NCBI GenBank assembly: GCA_032718475.1
Contig: JAUCBJ010000872.1
Span: forward strand, 18,910 to 82,909
From: Nemertoderma westbladi
Taxonomy: Eukaryota > Xenacoelomorpha > Nemertodermatida > Nemertodermatidae
DNA: 64,000 bases
Reading direction: 5' to 3'
Both the position numbers and the translations under genes were made by a program. The notes beneath the pieces were generated by a model that was not told where the DNA came from, ran no database searches, and worked only from the letters and a program-made list of their open reading frames with translations. The first letter of the stretch is position 1, and every line of letters begins with the position of its first letter. Positions 35,748 to 45,590 of this stretch are shown here, one piece after another.

Positions 35748-36320
35748 TCAGATAATTGTAGGCCGGACTGTTGTCAGATTGTTGTTGGGTTTGGAGAGAT
35801 TACGGCGTGTGTGGAGTTTATCCGATAGAGTGCCAGTTAGTAAGTTGGGGCAGCCATTGCTGTAAGGTCAATCCCCTCTTAAAGAATAAGTCGTACTACC
35901 GTGTTAGAACGCATACTAACTAACAATTTTGGAATCTGCACATACTGTAGTTTATTTAGGCTTGACAGTATTCTGCCAGCGTTTTGGCTTGTGTTTGTTT
36001 GTGTGGTCTGTTCAGATACCGTAATAGTTATTACTCAGATATTTTGTAGGCTGGATTGTTGTCTAGCTATTATTAGGTCTGAAGAGATTGCTGCTTGTGT
36101 AGAGTTTGTCTGATAAAGTGCCAGTTAGTAAGTTGGGGCAGTCATAACTGTAAGGTCAATCCCCTCTTAAAGAATAAGTCGTACTACCGTGTTAGAATGC
36201 ATACTAACTAACCGTTTTGGAATCTGCACATACAGTAGTTTATTTAGGCTTGGTGGTAGTCTGCCAGCGTTTGGTTTGTATTTTGTTTGAGTATCCTGTA
36301 CGGGTAGCGTAATATTTATT
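35748..36320. repeat. About 288-bp tandem duplication in the element leader
   Basis: Blocks starting near 35748 and 36036 share GTGCCAGTTAGTAAGTTGGG, a shared AATCCCCTCTTAAAGAATAA stretch and TTTTGGAATCTGCACATAC. The copies differ by scattered substitutions. Confidence 0.88.
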
Positions 36321-37265
36321 ATTCAGAGTTTATGCGATTATTCGCAACATTCATGTCCCCAAGTTCATTCCTACAGTAATTGTGTTTGTTATACATACCG
36401 TTATAGTTAAATTAACCCCGGTACTACACGGGCTGCTTGGCGTAGGAAAAGACTGGTGACTTTGTGCTTCGGTCACTCCAGCAGATGCCGTGGTTCTTTT
36501 AACTGTTCAAGTATATTTAACTACTGATTATTTGTTGTACCAGTACTTGTACCTAATTTAGGGTTTAGTGTACAGTGCTTTCCGAAAGTAATTAGTGTGT
36601 AGGCAGTATATTTGTGTTGTAAAGTGGTTAATAGGCACGCTGGATCTGGTAGTCCGCGGTAATTAACTTCCAGGTAGGAACACTCCGTGATACATAACGT
36701 AGTACCTATAGCGATACGGCTATAGGTCGTCAGGCGGTGGTATTTTCCTATCTGGACAGCGCAGTGTATTTACTACTACTTATTATTTTCAAATACCGTA
36801 GTACCCTGTCTGTTGTAATAACCAGAATTCTAACCCTTTGTTAGACTGGTTTGTAGACTTCTTGTAAAATTACCCTAAAAATTCTTACGTAATAATTTTT
36901 GTTGTGTTTAACTAGAGATTTAATCTCACCCGTATCGTAAGTAATTTGTAGTATTAAGTAACTTAGGTAAATTAGAATTATCTGTTTTAGTGTCAAATAG
37001 GTAGCACTTCACTGAGAGCGCACAGCTTCTGTGTAGTGACTCCCCCAGAAATAATAACATTTATTTCAAATATTGACAAAACCCTTTTAAACGGGTATAT
37101 ATCTATTATAAATCAACTCAAACGATTTATAGATAGTAGGCCTGCCATACCACAACTAGGTCTCAAAATCAGTTGGACTACTGCTTAAATAACGGTAACA
37201 AAGTAAGTTAAAGTAACCAAGTAACCCTAAAATATTCAGAAAATCAATTATTCTAAAACAATTGA

Positions 37266-37503
37266 CATACCGGTATTTACCATAGGCTTATTATATTTAT
37301 TTCTATAAATTTGAGCTGAAATCATACCGGTATTCTGTAATAATTCTAGTTCATGATTATACTTATATATACTATAAGTGTAAGCTGTATACCGGTATTC
37401 ACGATAGGCCTATTATATATTTATATATATTTGTGCTAAAATTATATACCGGTACTCTGTGACAAACCTAGTTTACAATACTTATATATATATTATAAGC
37501 GCA
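37266..37503. repeat. About 120-bp tandem duplication with TACCGGTA
   Basis: Two AT-rich units (37266-37386 and 37387-37503) each begin with ATACCGGTATT and contain a second TACCGGTA plus TATATATACTATAAG-like sequence. They lie just upstream of the gag-pol start. Confidence 0.82.
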
Positions 37504-37618
37504 TACCGGTATTCTAATACTGTAATAAATTACCGGTACTAGGCCAACGGTCATACTGAATTACTAGACTTGCTTTAACTGTAACTATAGCAGTAGGCAT
37601 TCAACTGTATAGCTAAAC

Positions 37619-40600
37619 ATGTCTGACACTCAGCAAACCCTGTCAGACAGCCTAATCGATACAACCATCTGTGACACAGATAGGAGTGTTGAGCGATTAA
37701 GAAAGGAGTTCAGCTCACCTCCTACTGAAAGAAAAGTCATCCCTCCAGTAGTGATATCGGACCCTAAGCTAATCCAACACCGTAGGTCCATCATCGGCAC
37801 TCGGGCTCAAGTCAAACGGAACCAGGAAGCAGCTGGCCCACAGCAGCAACAGCCTAGTCAAGAAACTTGTTCCCAGCGATCAGATAGCTCCAGTAGTTCG
37901 GATACTGTCGAACTGACCCCCGAACGTGGATTGCAGATGACGGCTAAAGCCTACTCGGACCCCCTTCTCAACCTTCCTGCCGCAGTGCTAACAACTATAT
38001 TGATTGCGGTGGAGGAACATCAAGCAGATTGGGCGAGAAATAAGCGAGCGACCCAAGATAATTATGCGGGATACGCCAGGGAAGAATTGATGTCTATTGT
38101 CGAGTCACAATGGAACTTTCCCGGACCCGGACTCCCGTTGGATCTGTCCGAGGCTACTTGGGAAGATATACACAGGATGGGAGTGGCTAAAGATACGATG
38201 GATCCAGCTGTTTGGAAGAGGTCGGCAGCAGAATATGTGCAGGGATTCTTCGGCTCCTTAGAGAGATTAGAAGAACAACTGTTTCGACAACCCCAAGGAC
38301 CTCAAGAGCAGGAAGAACTGCTATATCAAGTACGCGAAAGAACCCTACGCATTCGACTAATCCTATCAGCTTTTGAGGAAACTTCCAAAAGAAGACAGGA
38401 CACGTCACTGCAGGTTGCTGTCAAAACTTGGTTCCAGCGGATAGGTCTCCAAATCCAAGAAACAGACCAGTGGAAATCCCAGCTGTCTGAGAGACTAACT
38501 TATGAAGAACCAACCGATGCCACCCTTTCTCAAGTGGAAGGCGAAGAGACCTCAGAGAAACTACGAGCGAGAGACGCCATAGACATTTATCTGTCCGACT
38601 ATCAGCGATTCCTAGGAGACGAAGAATTGAGGAGACGGCTGTCTGGACTTTCCCCCAATAGTGAAGGAACCCAGCGTGTGTTAGATTCAATCGATGCTGA
38701 AATGTTAGCTGCTAACCAAGCAGAATTTGATGAAAAACTCCGCCTCGCTAGAGTCCAAGAAGAAAAGGTAAAGAAAAGACGGATAGAGGAACAAAAGGCG
38801 GCGGCTACGGCAGAAGCAGAAGTAGAAAGAAAAGCAGCGGCGGCAGAAGCAAAGGCGGAAAGAGCAGTGGCAGAAGCAGAACGGAGAGCGTTTGAGCAGA
38901 CTACCCAACTGGAGTTGGAAAATCTGCAAGAGACGCAAGACAACATAAATAAACAGTTAACTGCTAGTCACATGCAGATGATGAGAAAATCTACTCCCAA
39001 ACGCCAGGGATACACATCCTCGGAAGAAAGTGAAACCACCGATCCTGAAGGCGGAGGAAATAGATCTCGTCTAAGCAGGCGTAGAAAAACATCTCATCGT
39101 CACAAATTGCCTGATTTGCCCCCAGCTGTTAGAAGACAACTAGCTAGCACAGACTTAGCGAGTACGGAACCCACATACCAAACTATTCAGGTCAAAAGAC
39201 TCCCTACAATAGTTGATGAGCCTGAAATAATTAGGCCTGTCGTTCCCAAAGTCACACCTGTGCTAGAGACCCCTGTACTTCCAGAGCTTAACTCTAAGTT
39301 CCCTTTACACAGTACTACACTGCCTGTACCCGGTAGAACAGTCCATGAGAACATTCCTGTCCTGGAAGCTGAGAGAGAAATCAAAGATTTGTCTCCCGTC
39401 GTCCCACGTCAGCCCGCTACAATGTTGGCGACTCCCGCTTCGGCGGTTGAGTGGGTAGAGGAGGGACGGCGGGGGATGAATCTCCTGCTCGGACAGATGC
39501 AGGAGACTGTCCACCAGCTTAAGGGAACAGTAAGGGAAGGTAGAGCAGAGTTGCAAGAAGTGCAGCAAAGTATCGCGCTAGAACGCGACAAATTAGTCAA
39601 TATCCAAAAGGGGATACCAATACCCCCTGTAAAATTGTGTCAACCTGTTAGGTCTGAAGTATTACATGCGCAAGGTGTGGAGCCTACACGCATCTATACT
39701 GCTAGTGAAGTAGAAACTCCTATAGCAAACCCTATTAAGGGTGATTATAGACCTGTTATTAATGATATTCCCTATAGACCTGATACTGATCCGAGAAATT
39801 TATATACCGATAATTCGATATTAAATAACACGATGGCCCAAGAAAGCTTTACGCGGCAGATGGCTAGAACAGAAGCCCGCCAAGCGGTCAAAGTGGGAGA
39901 GATCGTCAAATTCAATGGAGATGAGATGAAATGGTTACCTTTCAACGAATATTACAAAGACAGCATACAGAACTCTGTGCTATCTAACGGAGAGAAACTT
40001 AGGTTCCTCATCAAGTGCTTGGAAGGACCTCCCAAGTTAATGGCGTTAAAGTTTATTGGACATCCAGAAGGATTAAGACAAGTATGGGATACATTAAACA
40101 TCAGGTATGGTAACAAGGATAACATAGCTAAGTATTTGTATGCAAAATTAGTAGCCCCCCGACACTTCCTTAGTAGCGGGATTATAGAGTTTTCCGATGA
40201 AATTCAGGAGATCTGTAGACAATTGGACTGGTTGGGTAAGTCTCATGAATATCAGAGTTCAATGGTTATTGGAGCCGTAGTCTCTACTTTACCAAAGGGT
40301 GGAGTATGTACACGCTGGGACAAGAAAGTGTTGTACATGAATGAACAACAACGACGAAGTCCTACCATGGCTGATCTCATGTCCTTCTTAGATGGTGAGG
40401 TAAAACTACAACTCATCAAGCAGTCCAGAGAGAAAACATCGGAAAATAAGGTAAGTGAGAAACCCGCTTCTAGGAGAAGAATAACACCGGTGTGTTACAC
40501 TGACGACGGCGAAAGCCAAGTTTCTCAAGAAGAGGACAGCGGGAAAGATACTGAGCGATCTTACTACGTCGACAAAACCTCAAAAGATGTAAGTAAATAC

Positions 40601-42817
40601 AAGGCTCGAAATAACGATAGGAGAGAACAGGTTGCCAAGACCCCTCCTCAGTCTCCTAACAGAATGCACCGAAGAAAACCCGAAGAAAAAACGAGAGTGC
40701 ATCAAGTTACCCAAGGTAAAGTGAGTAACATAAAACCTAACTGTGGGCTGTGCGACGGGACCCACCGTTTGAGTGCGTGTGCAGAATTTCTAAAGAAATC
40801 CCTTGTAGACAGACGTACAGTTGTGTGGGACAAGCGGTTATGCTATAATTGCCTCAGACCAGGACACCAACGGCGAACCTGTTACTCCGACATAAAGTAT
40901 GCAAAGTGTGGCGCGAAACATCACATCTTGTTACACAGTGAGTTCGAACGAGACAAACAGAGTCAGGTAAGTGAGCCCGAACTACATGTCCAATTCAGTG
41001 ATGTAAATGACACTGATCAGGAGTCTGAGATGGAAGGATTCTATACTGATGAATTCTCCGACGCCAACGAATCCTGTTATCTAATCAATACCGCAGTGTA
41101 TCGAGCACTTACTTATGAAAAGGTCACCAACAATGAGTTTCCCCCAACTACTTTTGCCAAACAACCATCTTGGAAAGCTCCAACTTCCAACGTAGGAATC
41201 AGAGAATTTCCTGTGGTGCAGGTAAGAGTTCATGGTCTTAATAAAAGTTACATAGTGAACGCCCTCCTTGACTCTGGCAGCACAGGAACATTCATCGATC
41301 AAGAATTAGCCGAGGATATCTTTGCTGGACAACCCAAATTCCGGACTAAATTGAATATGTCAGGAATTATGCAGGTTTGGAAATCTACCTTAATGGCAGA
41401 TTACTATGTAGGTGTGTTGTCCACCCCCCAGGATAAGTTAGGAACACAAGGTATAAGGTCGGTAAAAATGGTGGCTATAAAGAACTTCGCTACTACTCAA
41501 GCAGACCTTTATAATTGGGACGAGGATGAGAGCATCCAACATCTTGAGATACCTCGATTCCAGACAGATTATCCTGGAGTGCAAATCCTCATCGGCCAGA
41601 ACGCGCATGAGGCGCTCGAAACATTGGAGAAACGGCCTGCTCAACCACAGCCACTGCAAACCTATGCGGTAAGAACTAGAGTAGGTTGGTACTTTACTGG
41701 CCCTTCCCGCAGGACTCTCGAAGAGAGAATGCCACAAGAACAAACATACCAAGTACACGATTGGGAAGTGGAGAGCAGTGAGGTGGACGAACTAACTGAG
41801 GGAACACCATACTCCTCAGATAATGACGACATCTACCAACTCTTCGATGAAGAGAACACAATCGACCTACTTACAGAAAACCAAACTTGGAAAAGTCAGG
41901 TGAACCTTTGTCAACTGATTCACCCATCGGAACCCATCGCTTACAATGACGAACTAAACGATGAGATAGAGCGCTACAACGCTAGAACTCGGGACGAACT
42001 AGCTGTACGATTCTTTACTCAGGAACTGGTAGAGCCCAATTCATATGATAAGGCTCTATCGATAGAAGAAGAAAGAGCCAAGCAAATCCAGGAAACAACT
42101 ACACGTTTTTTAAAGGACCAAGGTAGGTATGAAATCGGCCTACCATTTCGAAAACGAGAACCTAGATTTATAAATAACAGACCCTTGGCAGAGAAAAGAA
42201 TCGCTCAATTATATCGACGCCTTACAGCTAATACTTCAGCGAAAGAAATGTACCAAACTCAGCTGAAGAAATTTATAACAATGGGTTACGCGGAGCGAGT
42301 ACCGGAAGGAACACTAGTGACGGAGAGAACGTATTACTTAACACATCTTTACGTTCCCAAACCCGGTAAACCCCATGAAGTCCGAGTCGTATTTGATGGC
42401 TCTGCGCTATATATGGGCCAATCCCTCAATTCCGAGTTGTTACCAGGACCCAACTTACTCCAATCTTTGTTGGGAATACTATTAAGATTAAGACAATATT
42501 CCATCGCGTTCGCTTCTGATATAGAAGGAATGTTCTTACAAGTCAAGGCGCTGGATAGAGATAGAGATAGCCTGAGATTTCTGTGGTGGCCTGAAGGAGA
42601 CCTCAACCAGAAACCGGTAGAGTACTGGATGACCATCCAGGCTTTTGGGATCATATCAAGCCCTTCCAACGCCTGCTCCGTGGTGCGAACCACTGCGAAT
42701 GACAACCGAGACTCCTTCTCCAAAGAAGTGATAGACAACATAAAACGCCATAGCTGTCGCGAAAGGAACGGTAGAGTGTTTGAAAAGAGGTGGATTTCGA
42801 CTGACGAAATTCACTAG
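37619..42817 (+). CDS. BEL/Pao Gag-protease-RT polyprotein, frame broken in RT
   Basis: 1,732 codons from ATG 37619. Residues 1-740 form an unusually long N-terminal extension with an Ala/Glu/Lys/Arg-rich coiled coil at about 373-447. The BEL/Pao Gag core spans about 757-940 (VKVGEIVKFNGDEMKWLPF onward). Zinc knuckles lie at about 1042-1105 (C-X2-C-X3-H-X4-C, C-X2-C-X4-H-X4-C, and a third that has Tyr where its first Cys is expected). The aspartic protease has LLDSGSTGTF at about 1217. RT follows with RVVFDGSALYMGQSLNSELL and ASDIEGMFLQV (first catalytic Asp, about 1632), then IISSPSNA. The next block, expected to hold the catalytic YxDD, is absent. The frame shifts at about 42753 and ends in unrelated residues, so the copy lacks a working RT. 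Confidence 0.93.
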   Translation: MSDTQQTLSDSLIDTTICDTDRSVERLRKEFSSPPTERKVIPPVVISDPKLIQHRRSIIGTRAQVKRNQEAAGPQQQQPSQETCSQRSDSSSSSDTVELTPERGLQMTAKAYSDPLLNLPAAVLTTILIAVEEHQADWARNKRATQDNYAGYAREELMSIVESQWNFPGPGLPLDLSEATWEDIHRMGVAKDTMDPAVWKRSAAEYVQGFFGSLERLEEQLFRQPQGPQEQEELLYQVRERTLRIRLILSAFEETSKRRQDTSLQVAVKTWFQRIGLQIQETDQWKSQLSERLTYEEPTDATLSQVEGEETSEKLRARDAIDIYLSDYQRFLGDEELRRRLSGLSPNSEGTQRVLDSIDAEMLAANQAEFDEKLRLARVQEEKVKKRRIEEQKAAATAEAEVERKAAAAEAKAERAVAEAERRAFEQTTQLELENLQETQDNINKQLTASHMQMMRKSTPKRQGYTSSEESETTDPEGGGNRSRLSRRRKTSHRHKLPDLPPAVRRQLASTDLASTEPTYQTIQVKRLPTIVDEPEIIRPVVPKVTPVLETPVLPELNSKFPLHSTTLPVPGRTVHENIPVLEAEREIKDLSPVVPRQPATMLATPASAVEWVEEGRRGMNLLLGQMQETVHQLKGTVREGRAELQEVQQSIALERDKLVNIQKGIPIPPVKLCQPVRSEVLHAQGVEPTRIYTASEVETPIANPIKGDYRPVINDIPYRPDTDPRNLYTDNSILNNTMAQESFTRQMARTEARQAVKVGEIVKFNGDEMKWLPFNEYYKDSIQNSVLSNGEKLRFLIKCLEGPPKLMALKFIGHPEGLRQVWDTLNIRYGNKDNIAKYLYAKLVAPRHFLSSGIIEFSDEIQEICRQLDWLGKSHEYQSSMVIGAVVSTLPKGGVCTRWDKKVLYMNEQQRRSPTMADLMSFLDGEVKLQLIKQSREKTSENKVSEKPASRRRITPVCYTDDGESQVSQEEDSGKDTERSYYVDKTSKDVSKYKARNNDRREQVAKTPPQSPNRMHRRKPEEKTRVHQVTQGKVSNIKPNCGLCDGTHRLSACAEFLKKSLVDRRTVVWDKRLCYNCLRPGHQRRTCYSDIKYAKCGAKHHILLHSEFERDKQSQVSEPELHVQFSDVNDTDQESEMEGFYTDEFSDANESCYLINTAVYRALTYEKVTNNEFPPTTFAKQPSWKAPTSNVGIREFPVVQVRVHGLNKSYIVNALLDSGSTGTFIDQELAEDIFAGQPKFRTKLNMSGIMQVWKSTLMADYYVGVLSTPQDKLGTQGIRSVKMVAIKNFATTQADLYNWDEDESIQHLEIPRFQTDYPGVQILIGQNAHEALETLEKRPAQPQPLQTYAVRTRVGWYFTGPSRRTLEERMPQEQTYQVHDWEVESSEVDELTEGTPYSSDNDDIYQLFDEENTIDLLTENQTWKSQVNLCQLIHPSEPIAYNDELNDEIERYNARTRDELAVRFFTQELVEPNSYDKALSIEEERAKQIQETTTRFLKDQGRYEIGLPFRKREPRFINNRPLAEKRIAQLYRRLTANTSAKEMYQTQLKKFITMGYAERVPEGTLVTERTYYLTHLYVPKPGKPHEVRVVFDGSALYMGQSLNSELLPGPNLLQSLLGILLRLRQYSIAFASDIEGMFLQVKALDRDRDSLRFLWWPEGDLNQKPVEYWMTIQAFGIISSPSNACSVVRTTANDNRDSFSKEVIDNIKRHSCRERNGRVFEKRWISTDEIH

Positions 42818-45590
42818 CAACTCCCGTGAGTTTCTGGAAGCCATACCGGTAGAAGATCGCGGAGCGAAAGACCTAGACTTAATAAAGGACGATCTTCCTG
42901 AAACCAAGACGCTAGGCTTGAAGTGGGACACTGAAAGAGACATCCTGTTTTTTCAGTTAAAACAGCGAGATAATCCAGTTCGGACCAAACGGATTTGTTT
43001 AAGTATCCTGAGCACTTATTTCGACCCATTGGGATTTATTAGCCCAGTTATATTGATTGCTCGGAGTTTAGTACAACAAATGTGGCTTGAAAACCACTCA
43101 TGGGACGATCCGCTTAAAGGGGAATTGTTAAAGAAATGGATGAAATGGGAAGATTCTCTACCTGCCATCGAGAACTTTATAATTTCCCGTGCATATTTTG
43201 GCCATGTTCTTCCTACGTATTCCTATCAACTCCATGTGTTTGGAGACACCAGCGACATGGGAATAGGTATAGTAGCATATCTGCGAGTCGAAACTCCGGA
43301 TGGGATCAAAGTCGCCTTGGTTACCTCTAAGGCATTGATTAACAACAAGTTAAAGGTTCCTCGAGCGGAGTTAAAGGCGGCTTTATACGCTACAGCCATC
43401 GGCCGGAACGTAACGGAACAAATCGACTATCCACTGGAGAAAACGGTTTATTGGACCGACGCTTTACTCGTGTTGGAGTATCTCACCAATGAAGTCTGTC
43501 AGTTTAGCGTTTTTGTTACTAACCGAGTAGCTATTATTCTTAGTCGCACAAAGATAGATCAATGGAGACATTGCCCTGGTACGATTAATCCAGCCGATAT
43601 CGCCTCCAGGGGAGCAACTCCACAGAAACTGATAGATACTCCAGATTGGTTGGGTGGACCCGACTTCCTGAGCAAGGAAGAGGATGAATGGCCTCCTCAC
43701 CTTACCACGGCAGAGATTAGACAAGCCAAGGGAGCGGAGACAGTCAAACCTAAAACCCGGGCGAGTAAATCGAAGTTATTTAAACCGACTATCGATCTAT
43801 CTGTATTACACACTTCCGGGAATGATGCTTCGGATCCACAATCCCTCAACACAAATAAGTCTGTTGTGGAAATTAGAGATAAAGATTGGAAATCTGGAAT
43901 ACCAGACGTCTCGCAAGGAATCTCACCCATGCTGCAGAGAGCAATGCATCATTACAGTTCCTGGAATCGGCTCTGTAAAGCCGTCACATATTTTAGACGA
44001 TGTTTTCATCATCACTACTCCAGGATGAAGACCACTAGTGATCACGCTCCATTGACATCTGTACAAGTTCATGTTATTAAGAATTTACCCAAATATAAGA
44101 TATCTGATCGTTTTCTAAAAGAGAAAATTAGTCACCAGGAGTATGAAGAAACAAATAAACAGATACTGAGACTCCTGCAATGCTATGAGGATTCCGAAAA
44201 GTACTTCCTGTTGTTGAGAAATCCGCAGATGCGCTTAAGGGATCGATTCTCGAGCACAATGATAGATGGGTTAATACGTGTTGGAGGAAGACTCACCAAC
44301 GCGCCCTTATCCTTTGACACCAAATTCCCCATACTTATTAGAAATCTTGAAGTACAAATCAAGATGATTGTAGACGTTCACAGTAAACTTTACCATGCTG
44401 GTAGAGAACGAATTCTTAGCGAAATTCGAACTCGCTATTATTTTGATAAACCCCGTAGAGCTCTGAACCAAGTTCTTAGGAACTGCATACCCTGTAGGAA
44501 AGCATTCAGTAGGCCTTTAACACAGCGAGAGGCAGAATTACCTAGGGAACGAGTAAGCTTCTATGAACCACCTTTTACTAATACTGGTGTAGATTTATTT
44601 GGCCCTATTGAAGTATATCGTGCGAGGACTATAGTCAAGAGATGGTGTGTCATCTTCGTGTGCATGACTTGTAGAGCCATCCATCTCGATATGGTGAACG
44701 ATCTATCTACCAACAGCTTCGTCTTAAGTTTACGACGACAGATCGCTCGCTTCGGGACGAGTAATACCATGAGATCGGATAAAGGAACGAACTTCATAGG
44801 TGCCAACAACGAGATACAGGCTTACTTGAAGGACTGGAACCAAAGACAGGTGGACGACCAGCTAAGGATAACAGCGTCTAGCTGGACCTTCAATGCTGCC
44901 GACGCCCCTTGGTGGGGAGGAAGTTGGGAGAGATTAATTCGAAGTGTCAAAACCGCATTTCACTTTATAGTGCCATGCCGCGCGTATCTCACCGACGAAC
45001 TTTTGCGGACGTTAATGGAGGAAATCGCTGCCTATCTCAACGAGAGACCGCTTATGCCAGTCTCATCGAGTCCCGATTCCCTGGAAGCGCTAACACCCGC
45101 GCACTTCCTACTGAAGAAACCCGTAGCCATGCTCCCACGATCGGAGATTGCCGACAGAGACGAATACTGCCGTCGAACTTGGCAACTTATGCAGTTGCTA
45201 TCCCGTCGTTTCGCTGACCATTTCGAGAAACATTATCTGCCCACGCTACAACTTCGAACTAAGTGGTTTGCGCAGCAAGAAAACGTCAGCGCCGGAGATA
45301 TGGTGCTTATTGTAGATCCAGACCTCCCACGTAAACGGTGGCAGACAGGTCGTATCATCGAGACCCACATCTCAGATGATGGTTTAGTACGCTCGGTAGA
45401 ACTCATCGTCATGCGGCGTAACTTCAAGAAGCCAGGCATCATCTTTGAGACGCAACAACTCAATCGCCCAGTTGGTCGTTTATGTTTACTGGAAAGAGAC
45501 AGAGAACTCTCCGGGAACTATGGAAGGCAAGACACTCTTCCCACGACCACCTCCCTAATTCCTCAAACATCTAGGGACTCCGTAACGTGA
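42780..45590 (+). CDS. BEL/Pao Pol remainder: RNase H, integrase, C-terminal domain
   Basis: Continuation of Pol in the next frame, overlapping the previous frame by 38 bp. It opens with RGGFRLTKFTSNSREFL, which normally follows the RT catalytic box. RNase H-like features are VFGDTSDMGIGIVAYL (about 154) and VPRAELKAALYA (about 194). The integrase zinc finger (HSKLYHAGRERIL and CIPCRK, about 530-570) precedes a DDE core with TGVDLFGPI (about 602), RSDKGTNFIG (about 665) and PWWGGSWERLIRSVK (about 715). A C-terminal domain (about 830-905, GDMVLIVDPDLPRKRWQTGR) is typical of BEL/Pao. The ATG at 42780 is probably not a real start: the break comes from deleted sequence. Confidence 0.92.
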   Translation: MKRGGFRLTKFTSNSREFLEAIPVEDRGAKDLDLIKDDLPETKTLGLKWDTERDILFFQLKQRDNPVRTKRICLSILSTYFDPLGFISPVILIARSLVQQMWLENHSWDDPLKGELLKKWMKWEDSLPAIENFIISRAYFGHVLPTYSYQLHVFGDTSDMGIGIVAYLRVETPDGIKVALVTSKALINNKLKVPRAELKAALYATAIGRNVTEQIDYPLEKTVYWTDALLVLEYLTNEVCQFSVFVTNRVAIILSRTKIDQWRHCPGTINPADIASRGATPQKLIDTPDWLGGPDFLSKEEDEWPPHLTTAEIRQAKGAETVKPKTRASKSKLFKPTIDLSVLHTSGNDASDPQSLNTNKSVVEIRDKDWKSGIPDVSQGISPMLQRAMHHYSSWNRLCKAVTYFRRCFHHHYSRMKTTSDHAPLTSVQVHVIKNLPKYKISDRFLKEKISHQEYEETNKQILRLLQCYEDSEKYFLLLRNPQMRLRDRFSSTMIDGLIRVGGRLTNAPLSFDTKFPILIRNLEVQIKMIVDVHSKLYHAGRERILSEIRTRYYFDKPRRALNQVLRNCIPCRKAFSRPLTQREAELPRERVSFYEPPFTNTGVDLFGPIEVYRARTIVKRWCVIFVCMTCRAIHLDMVNDLSTNSFVLSLRRQIARFGTSNTMRSDKGTNFIGANNEIQAYLKDWNQRQVDDQLRITASSWTFNAADAPWWGGSWERLIRSVKTAFHFIVPCRAYLTDELLRTLMEEIAAYLNERPLMPVSSSPDSLEALTPAHFLLKKPVAMLPRSEIADRDEYCRRTWQLMQLLSRRFADHFEKHYLPTLQLRTKWFAQQENVSAGDMVLIVDPDLPRKRWQTGRIIETHISDDGLVRSVELIVMRRNFKKPGIIFETQQLNRPVGRLCLLERDRELSGNYGRQDTLPTTTSLIPQTSRDSVT

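Larger units (their letters stand above)
35423..37618 (+). other. Leader of the BEL/Pao element, repeat-rich
   Basis: A 2.2-kb region between the 5' LTR and the gag-pol start with no long open frame. No TGG-starting tRNA primer-binding site is visible next to the LTR; instead there is a perfect hairpin at 35436-35460. It carries several tandem duplications (35469-35580, about 35748-36320, 37266-37503) and about 12 ACCGGT hexamers. A consensus splice donor AAAGTAAGT lies at 37200-37208. Confidence 0.8.

Noticed and set aside
38602-38946. Antisense ORFs rich in Ser/Ala/Phe/Cys over the coiled-coil region
   Set aside because: Shadows of the biased codon content of the Gag coiled coil.
42780-42817. 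Programmed +1 frameshift between two pol ORFs
   Set aside because: The RT catalytic segment itself is missing at the junction, so a deletion explains the frame change better than recoding.
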